DNA of 7,017 nt from Candidatus Zixiibacteriota bacterium. Its GTDB lineage: Bacteria; Zixibacteria; MSB-5A5; GN15; JACZUZ01. Location of the stretch: positions 1 to 7,017 of the forward strand of contig JACZUZ010000102.1 in the NCBI GenBank assembly GCA_022572905.1, written 5' to 3'. Under the pieces are notes generated by a model. It was not told the origin of the DNA and did not search any database. It saw nothing but the letters and a program-made list of their open reading frames with translations. Positions 1 through 5,200 of the stretch are shown piece by piece (the stretch's first letter is position 1; every line of letters starts with the position of its first letter). The translations under genes were made by a program, and so were the position numbers.

Positions 1-1
1 G

Positions 2-469
2 GGCCGCTACACGGTGGCGTCCGGATCATGCGGATTGATCAAAGCCTGCCTTGACTCAAGCGTTAAGTATTGCCACGAACGCAAGACCTTTGAAACGCCA
101 ATCGGGGATCATCAACTCGTCAAGCAAATGATAGCGCAGATGGAAAGAGGCTATGAAAGTTCGCGCTATTTGTGGATGAAAGCGGGCGTTTTGAAGAATG
201 AAGGCAAGCGCAATACTCGCGAAACCGCTATGGCAAAGTGGGTGGCTTGCGATGAAGCCGAGCGGGCCGCCTACAACGCCGTGCAAATTCACGGTTCGTA
301 CGGCTATTCCGACGAGTATCCTGTTGAGAGATTCTTCAGGAATTCCAAAGGCGCGGCAATCTATGAAGGCACGCGCGAGATTCAAACTCTTTTGCAAGCG
401 GATTACGCACTGGGGAATCGCATCGATAAAGATATCGGCTTCAGTCTGCCTGCCGTCTCTCAAGAATAG
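2..469 (+). CDS. Acyl-CoA dehydrogenase, C-terminal fragment (5' end outside window)
   Basis: This is the last 155 residues of an acyl-CoA dehydrogenase, a soluble FAD flavoprotein that oxidises an acyl-CoA to the 2,3-enoyl-CoA and passes electrons to electron-transfer flavoprotein. The frame is open to the left edge. A GTG at 14 is an internal Val codon, not a start, because the residues before it (GRYT) fit the family. Visible marks of the C-terminal all-helical domain are the RKTF motif with the following PIGDHQLVKQMIAQM helix, where the family contacts FAD across the dimer, then IHGSYGYSDEYPVERFFRN, then IYEGTREIQ. The Glu of YEGT (codon 365-367) is at the catalytic-base position used by short- and medium-chain and glutaryl-CoA dehydrogenases. 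The family is usually about 380-400 residues, so about 60 percent is missing. Chain-length or substrate specificity cannot be told from this part. The gene is convergent with glmS. Confidence 0.93.
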   Translation, partial: GRYTVASGSCGLIKACLDSSVKYCHERKTFETPIGDHQLVKQMIAQMERGYESSRYLWMKAGVLKNEGKRNTRETAMAKWVACDEAERAAYNAVQIHGSYGYSDEYPVERFFRNSKGAAIYEGTREIQTLLQADYALGNRIDKDIGFSLPAVSQE

Positions 470-475
470 AGAACT

Positions 476-494
476 CTCTCATTTTAATTGAGAG
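476..494. terminator. Small symmetric hairpin between convergent gene ends (weak bidirectional terminator candidate)
   Basis: CTCTCA at 476-481 is the exact reverse complement of TGAGAG at 489-494, with a 7-base A/T loop. It lies in the 38-base gap between the acyl-CoA dehydrogenase stop and the glmS stop, where both transcripts must end. The stem is only 6 bp and no clean T-run follows on either strand, so it does not meet the usual intrinsic-terminator pattern. A second CTCTCA copy at 457-462 could compete for the same partner. Function is inferred from position only. Confidence 0.3.
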
Positions 495-507
495 TAATAC
501 GCAAAAA

Positions 508-2334
508 TTATTCTACTGTTACTGATTTGGCTAGATTGCGGGGCTGATCAATTTCGCACCCGCGCAGCGCCGCTATGTGATACGCCAGAAGTTGTAGCGG
601 AATTATTGAAAGAAGTGGCGTGAAAAGTCTGAATGTTTCGGGAATGTAAATAACATGATCGACGTGATTCTTAATTTCGTCATCACCTTCGGTGGCTATC
701 GCAACAACTCTGCCTTTGCGCGCTTTCACTGTTGCAATATTGTTTAGAACTTTCTCATAAATCATATCTTTCAAAGCTATCACCACAACTGGCATCTTTT
801 CATCAATCAGAGCTATTGGTCCGTGCTTCATCTCAGCCGCGGGATACCCTTCGGCGTGAATGTATGAAATCTCTTTTAGCTTTAGCGCGCCTTCAAGAGC
901 CACGGGGAAGTTTATGCCTCTTCCCAGATAGAGGAAATTGTCACTGTGAAAATATTCTTTGGCGATTTCCTTGACCTGATCTTCAACCTGCAGCGTTTTC
1001 TTCGCCAACTCAGGCAGTTTGGAGAGCTGATCCGTTAATTCCAACCCTTCCTGAATTGACATATTTCGCATGCGCGCCAGAAGAAGGCCGATCAAACTCA
1101 ACACCATAACCTGAGATGTGAACGCCTTGGTCGAGGCCACTCCTATTTCCGGGCCTGAATGGGTATAAACTCCACCGTCAGTGGCCCTGGCGATTGAGGA
1201 CCCGACGACATTAACAATACCCAGGCACATGCCACCCCTGTTGCGCGCCTCCTTTAGCGCCGCCAGCGTATCGGCCGTTTCACCGGATTGACTGATTGCC
1301 AGAAAAAGCGTGTTCTCGGGAATCACAGGTAATCTATATCTGAACTCACTGGCGTATTCGACTTCTACTGGGATTCGCGCCAACTCTTCTATCAGGTATT
1401 CCCCAATCAAACCGCTATGCCAGCTGGTTCCGCAGGCGCAGATTATTATTCTATCAATATTCCTGAGTTGCTCTAGTTGCAGGTTTAGACCGCTTAACCG
1501 GGGTATCCCATCATCGAAATTAAGCCGCCCTCTTATCGCATCCAGCAGTGTTTGGGGTTGCTCATGAATTTCCTTGAGCATGAAATGGTCGTAGCCGCCC
1601 TTTTCCGCTTGATCCAGCGACCAGGATATTTCCTCGACTTTTGGAGTAATCGCCGCTTTGTCGATTGTGGTGATTTCGTATCCGCTGGGAGTGACATTAG
1701 CAATTTCGCCGTCCTCCAGGTAAACGACTCTATTCGTATGGGCCAGAATCGCCGCTACATCTGAGGCCACAAAATTTTCGTTCTCGCCATGTCCAATGAC
1801 CAATGGTGAGCCATGACGCGCCGCAACAATAACTCCCGGATTTTTTGAGCTGATGACCGCAATACCGTAGGCGCCCTCTACCTGAGTCAAGGCAAGTCGC
1901 ACTGCTTCGCAAAGGTCTCCCTCATAGTATTCTTCTATGAGATGAGCTAGAGCCTCCGTATCAGTTTCCGTGCGAAAAACATGGCCCTTGTTCTTCAGCA
2001 CTTCCCGTAAAGCCGTATGATTCTCTATGATACCATTGTGGACCAGCGCAATCTCGCCGGATTCATCCGTATGCGGATGGGCGTTGAGCGAACTGGGTTC
2101 ACCGTGCGTGGCCCAGCGAGTGTGTCCGATACCTTCGGTGTGCTTTAACTCGGCGCCATTAGTCTTCTCTTCCAGGCGAGCGATTTTGCCGACAGCCTTT
2201 TCTACAAATAACCCGAACTCGCCCTGAAGTGCGATTCCGGCGGAGTCATAGCCACGGTATTCGAGACGCTTGAGTCCGTCCATAATTATAGGATAGGCCT
2301 CGCGATAGCCCACATAGCCGACTATTCCGCACAT
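508..2334 (-). CDS. glmS: Glutamine--fructose-6-phosphate aminotransferase (isomerizing)
   Basis: This cytoplasmic enzyme converts fructose-6-phosphate and glutamine to glucosamine-6-phosphate and glutamate. It is the committed step towards UDP-N-acetylglucosamine for peptidoglycan and, where made, lipopolysaccharide. The 608 residues match the family length (about 600-610). The N-terminal glutaminase (Ntn) domain begins MCGIVGYVG, with the nucleophile Cys2 exposed after Met removal; HTRW (71-74), HNG (99-101) and TETDTE (122-127) line the glutamine site. Two SIS sugar-isomerase domains follow: CGTS (301-304) and SQSGET (348-353) bind sugar phosphate, and KEISYIHAE (487-495), KHGP (503-506) and the C-terminal LAKSVTVE carry the Glu, His and Lys used in isomerisation and ammonia-channel gating. 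The ATG at 2334 puts Cys at position 2, and GGAGA lies 6 bases upstream, so the start is secure. No residue is missing or odd. It is separated from the upstream monophosphatase by 199 bases and is probably its own unit. Confidence 0.98.
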   Translation of the reverse strand: MCGIVGYVGYREAYPIIMDGLKRLEYRGYDSAGIALQGEFGLFVEKAVGKIARLEEKTNGAELKHTEGIGHTRWATHGEPSSLNAHPHTDESGEIALVHNGIIENHTALREVLKNKGHVFRTETDTEALAHLIEEYYEGDLCEAVRLALTQVEGAYGIAVISSKNPGVIVAARHGSPLVIGHGENENFVASDVAAILAHTNRVVYLEDGEIANVTPSGYEITTIDKAAITPKVEEISWSLDQAEKGGYDHFMLKEIHEQPQTLLDAIRGRLNFDDGIPRLSGLNLQLEQLRNIDRIIICACGTSWHSGLIGEYLIEELARIPVEVEYASEFRYRLPVIPENTLFLAISQSGETADTLAALKEARNRGGMCLGIVNVVGSSIARATDGGVYTHSGPEIGVASTKAFTSQVMVLSLIGLLLARMRNMSIQEGLELTDQLSKLPELAKKTLQVEDQVKEIAKEYFHSDNFLYLGRGINFPVALEGALKLKEISYIHAEGYPAAEMKHGPIALIDEKMPVVVIALKDMIYEKVLNNIATVKARKGRVVAIATEGDDEIKNHVDHVIYIPETFRLFTPLLSIIPLQLLAYHIAALRGCEIDQPRNLAKSVTVE

Positions 2335-2340
2335 AATTTT

Positions 2341-2345
2341 TCTCC
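2341..2345 (-). promoter_or_regulatory. glmS ribosome binding site (GGAGA)
   Basis: On the minus strand GGAGA sits 6 bases before the glmS ATG. It confirms the start that places the catalytic cysteine at residue 2. Confidence 0.75.
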
Positions 2346-2397
2346 GCAGGGGCTCATAATATTCTCATCTAAAATATAATCTTGTAAGAAATTTTAT

Positions 2398-2433
2398 TCA
2401 GCCACTCGCTCCAAATAGATCCCGCACGGCTGA
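2398..2433 (-). other. Inverted repeat in the putative glmS leader
   Basis: On the minus strand TCAGCC (plus 2428-2433) and GGCTGA (plus 2398-2403) are perfect 6-base complements flanking a 24-base loop. The 3' arm ends 63 bases before the glmS start codon. No T-run follows, so it is not a simple terminator. It could be a leader hairpin or chance; a 6-base match with a long loop is weak evidence. The conserved core of the glmS ribozyme was not recognised here. Confidence 0.25.
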
Positions 2434-2444
2434 CTACATAAGAT

Positions 2445-2474
2445 ACCATAATATCGGCTTTCGGTTCCAGTCAT
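2445..2474 (-). promoter_or_regulatory. Weak candidate sigma-70-type promoter for glmS
   Basis: On the minus strand ATGACT (plus 2469-2474; 4 of 6 to TTGACA) is followed after 18 bases by TATGGT (plus 2445-2450; 4 of 6 to TATAAT). It is downstream of the candidate terminator of the preceding operon and would give a leader of roughly 100 bases before glmS. The region is A/T-rich and other poor matches exist closer to the gene, such as TTACAA with a 17-base spacer to GAATAT. The choice is a guess based on spacing and position. Confidence 0.25.
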
Positions 2475-2497
2475 TTTATATGGCTACTCTTCCGACG

Positions 2498-2524
2498 AAA
2501 AAGAGGATTCGCTGGCGATAATCC
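2498..2524 (-). terminator. Candidate intrinsic terminator after the exporter-monophosphatase operon
   Basis: On the minus strand, starting ten bases after the monophosphatase stop, GGATT (plus 2520-2524) pairs with AATCC (plus 2505-2509). The 10-base interior could add two more C-G pairs across a 2-base bulge. A T-rich tract (TCTTTTT, plus 2498-2504) follows immediately. Position and the U-tract fit an intrinsic terminator; the stem is short. The T-tract can also pair with the downstream GGAAGAG to form an alternative hairpin (plus 2486-2504, two G-U pairs), which would compete with it. Confidence 0.5.
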
Positions 2525-2533
2525 TAAATCACT

Positions 2534-3334
2534 CTAGCGAACCAGTTTGATCATCTCCTTATGTAATCGGCCGTTGGTGACCAGAATTTCTTTTCCGGTG
2601 ATCAAAAACTCGCCCCCTCTGAAATCGGTAACTCTGGCGCCAGCCTCGTGGGCTATCAAGGCCCCGGCGGCCACGTCCCAGGGCCAGAGTTTCAACTCCC
2701 AGAATACATCAAACCGTCCGCAGGCCACATAGCAAAGATCAAGCGCGGCGGAGCCAATCCGGCGTACATCGCGCGATCTTTTTATAACGCGCCGGAAATT
2801 TGCCAGATTGTCGCGGGCTGAGGTGTGCATGTCATATGGGAATCCGGTAACACAAAGCGCTTTCGTCAAATCCTTTTCTTTGGTAACTCTTATCTTCCGT
2901 CCATTCAAAGTCGCCCCTTGTTTGTGTTGCGCGAGGAATAGTTCATCCCTCAGCGGATCATAGATTACGCCTAAGACTGTGGCGCCATTGAATTGCAATG
3001 CAATTGAAACACAAAAGAGCGGGAAGCCGTGCGCGAAATTTGTGGTCCCGTCAAGCGGATCTATTACCCATCTAAACGGGCGCTCTCTTTCGACCGACGA
3101 CCCCTCTTCGGCCAGAATATCATGCTCAGGAAACTTCTTCTTGATCTCGCTTACAATAAGTTTCTCTGACGCGAAATCGAACTGGGTTACCAGATCAATT
3201 ACGCCTTTACTGGTTGTCTTTTTCTTGGCGCTGAATCCTTTTTTTAGAATTCTCCCGGCCCTCTTAGCCAGAGGCCCGGCAAACTTTCGCGCTTGGTTCA
3301 ACTCCAGTCTTACTGAGGGGGATAGTCGCATCAC
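2534..3334 (-). CDS. Inositol-1-monophosphatase family phosphatase (SuhB-like)
   Basis: This is a soluble Mg2+-dependent sugar or inositol phosphatase of the IMPase/FBPase fold. The 266 residues match the family length (about 260-270). The three-metal site is complete: Glu76 in ILAEEGS, Asp92 and Asp95 in WVIDPLDGTTNFAHGFP (89-105, the first family signature), and Asp220 in WPWDVAAGALIAHEAGA (217-233, the second signature). It starts at a GTG (3332-3334) directly followed by an ATG (3329-3331); either could be used, a difference of one residue. There is no strong Shine-Dalgarno, only AGAG about 7 bases upstream, and the preceding ABC gene stops 9 bases before, so translation may depend on coupling. 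Family members act on inositol-1-phosphate, on NADP(H) or on fructose-1,6-bisphosphate, and E. coli SuhB also acts in rRNA antitermination. The sequence alone does not choose between these, so no gene symbol is given. Confidence 0.93.
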   Translation of the reverse strand: MMRLSPSVRLELNQARKFAGPLAKRAGRILKKGFSAKKKTTSKGVIDLVTQFDFASEKLIVSEIKKKFPEHDILAEEGSSVERERPFRWVIDPLDGTTNFAHGFPLFCVSIALQFNGATVLGVIYDPLRDELFLAQHKQGATLNGRKIRVTKEKDLTKALCVTGFPYDMHTSARDNLANFRRVIKRSRDVRRIGSAALDLCYVACGRFDVFWELKLWPWDVAAGALIAHEAGARVTDFRGGEFLITGKEILVTNGRLHKEMIKLVR

Positions 3335-3343
3335 TAGAAAACT

Positions 3344-5191
3344 CTAAACCACGGCGCTGCGAGCGCTACGCTCAATATTTCTTGGCTGATATTGTAAGCG
3401 ATATAGCTTTTGATATACCCCTCCGATGGCGAGAAGCTCTTCATGTGTTCCGGTTTCCCTTAACTCTCCCTGATGAAACACTAGAATTCGATCAGCTTTT
3501 TCGATTGTTGAAAGACGATGCGCCACCACGAATGATGTTCTCCCTTTCATAATTCTCTCGAGCGCATTTTGAATCAATCTTTCTGTAGCGGTGTCGACAC
3601 TGCTGGTAGCTTCATCCAGCGTCAGAATGTCCGGGTCGAACGCCAGAGCGCGCGCAAATGAGAGCAGTTGTTTCTGTCCGGTGGATAATGTTGCGCCGCG
3701 TTCCTGGATTTCCATTCCCAGATCAAAATCGTCACCCAGCGCCTGATCCAGCCCAACATCCTTAGCGGCGGCGAGAACCTGTTCATCGCTAATAGAATTA
3801 TCGCCCAGGCGAATATTGTAAGCCAGGTTTCCTGAGAATATTTGAACATCCTGCGGGGCCAGGGCAATTCTGGATCGCAGGCTGAAAATATCATATTCGC
3901 GGATATCGCGGTTGTCTATGAGTATTTGCCCTGACTGAAAATCATAAAATCTGAACAAGAGTGAAATAAGGGAGGTTTTCCCCGCCCCGGTAGCGCCGAC
4001 TATAGCGATATTTTCCCCCGGATTAGCTTTGAAGGAGATATTCTTGAGAACATATTCCGGTTCATTATAAGCGAAGCTGACATTCTTGAATTCCACTTCG
4101 CCCTTGAGACTCAAAGCAGGAGTGGTCGAAGGACTCGCAGAGCTGGCCGCGCTCCGCGGAATTGTAACAGTTGGCGTCAGTCCGGCTCTATCCAGTTTAG
4201 CGTCGAGCAGCTGGAAGATTCGCTCGGACGAAGCCATAGAGGCCTGCATTATATTATATTTTTCCGAGAGATCGCGAATAGGACGAAAAAAGCGCTCAAC
4301 CAAAAGAATAAACGCAGTCAGCTCTCCGAATGTAAGCAGGCCGGCGGTGATTTGCATTCCCCCGACGACTATCAACGCGGCCAGAGACACAGCGCCGATC
4401 AATTCCACAACGGGGAAGAAAACTGCGTAGTAGAATACCTGCTTGAGGTTTTGATCCATCGCCCTTCGATTGAGTGTATCGAATTTTTCTTTGATTGCTT
4501 TTTCGCGCGCGAAAAGTTTGACAACCGCAATACCCGAAAGGTGTTCATTAACAAATGCATTGATCTGCGCTATAGTCACTCTCAAGTCTCTGAAAACTGT
4601 GCGAACTTTATTTCTGAAAATCAGCGTAGTGACAACAAGAAATGGCAATACGGCAAACACCGCAAGCGAAAGCAGCCAATCATAGTAGAGCATCATCGAA
4701 ACAAACGCGACGAGCATTATTATGTCACCGATAACATTTATGACACCGGATGAAAACAGCTCATTTAGTGTGTTAACATCGTTGGTGACTCTTGTAACTA
4801 GTCTGCCAACCGGGTTCTTGTCGAAGTATTTGGAGTCCATGCGCTGTAATTTCGCAAAGACTTCCATACGTATGTCGTGCAGAGTTTCCTGCCCCATTTT
4901 CGCGGTAGTGTAGAATTGAAGATATTCGGCGCCGAATCTCGCTATAGTTATAGCCAGATAAATTCCCGCTATCATTGTCAGGCCGCCGAGATCACCAACC
5001 ATGACATAATCATCAAGTGCGATTTGCACTAGAGCGATAAGAGCGATCTGGGTTCCGGAACCGAAGAATAGGGCCGATGCGCTAATGACAACAAGAGATT
5101 TATACGGACGCAGATATTTGAGCAAACGCCGCATCTGTTTTGAGTCGTATGCTTTTCCCAGCGCCTCTTCCTGAAGATGAAATTCGCTCAT
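3344..5191 (-). CDS. ABC exporter half-transporter, subunit with the catalytic Walker B glutamate
   Basis: This 615-residue inner-membrane protein has a type IV (B-family) exporter membrane domain fused to an ATPase domain. Hydrophobic segments lie at about 33-58, 70-92, 150-170, 172-192, 253-278 and 285-302, giving six helices. The coupling-region motif YFDKNPVGRLVTRVTNDV (122-139) is typical. After a Ser/Ala/Thr/Pro-rich linker (345-361) the ATPase has A-loop Tyr375, Walker A GATGAGKTS (399-407), Q-loop Gln447, signature LSTGQ (502-506), Walker B ILTLDE with Glu527, D-loop SSVD and switch His558. The signature departs from LSGGQ at its third residue. The ATG overlaps the stop of the upstream half-transporter (ATGA) and has GGAG 5 bases before it, so the two are translationally coupled and very likely a heterodimer. 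Relatives export drugs, lipids or peptides; the substrate here is not visible. The N-terminus is charged and has no cleavable signal. Confidence 0.95.
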   Translation of the reverse strand: MSEFHLQEEALGKAYDSKQMRRLLKYLRPYKSLVVISASALFFGSGTQIALIALVQIALDDYVMVGDLGGLTMIAGIYLAITIARFGAEYLQFYTTAKMGQETLHDIRMEVFAKLQRMDSKYFDKNPVGRLVTRVTNDVNTLNELFSSGVINVIGDIIMLVAFVSMMLYYDWLLSLAVFAVLPFLVVTTLIFRNKVRTVFRDLRVTIAQINAFVNEHLSGIAVVKLFAREKAIKEKFDTLNRRAMDQNLKQVFYYAVFFPVVELIGAVSLAALIVVGGMQITAGLLTFGELTAFILLVERFFRPIRDLSEKYNIMQASMASSERIFQLLDAKLDRAGLTPTVTIPRSAASSASPSTTPALSLKGEVEFKNVSFAYNEPEYVLKNISFKANPGENIAIVGATGAGKTSLISLLFRFYDFQSGQILIDNRDIREYDIFSLRSRIALAPQDVQIFSGNLAYNIRLGDNSISDEQVLAAAKDVGLDQALGDDFDLGMEIQERGATLSTGQKQLLSFARALAFDPDILTLDEATSSVDTATERLIQNALERIMKGRTSFVVAHRLSTIEKADRILVFHQGELRETGTHEELLAIGGVYQKLYRLQYQPRNIERSARSAVV

Positions 5192-5200
5192 ATTCGCTCC
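5188..5200 (-). promoter_or_regulatory. ATGA stop/start overlap with GGAG ribosome binding site
   Basis: The TGA of the upstream ABC subunit (plus 5188-5190) overlaps the ATG of the downstream one (5189-5191). GGAG (plus 5197-5200) lies 5 bases before that ATG, inside the last codons of the first gene. This arrangement normally gives coupled, roughly equimolar translation, as expected for two subunits of one complex. Confidence 0.85.

Noticed and set aside
14..16. GTG as a start of the acyl-CoA dehydrogenase
   Set aside because: A start here would leave about 150 residues, lacking the N-terminal and middle domains. The codons before it stay in frame and fit the family, so the gene is only cut by the window edge.
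2335..2450. glmS self-cleaving ribozyme upstream of glmS
   Set aside because: The conserved ribozyme core and its nested pseudoknot strands were not recognised in the leader. A covariance-model search would settle it.
2534..3334. Calling the monophosphatase a fructose-1,6-bisphosphatase or CysQ
   Set aside because: The motifs are shared across the whole superfamily, and nothing in the sequence or neighbours (no sulfate-assimilation or gluconeogenic genes) favours those narrower assignments.
4086..4753. Overlapping plus-strand open frames (4086-4430 and 4352-4753)
   Set aside because: They are antisense to the membrane domain of the second ABC subunit, overlap each other in different frames and show no family-like sequence.
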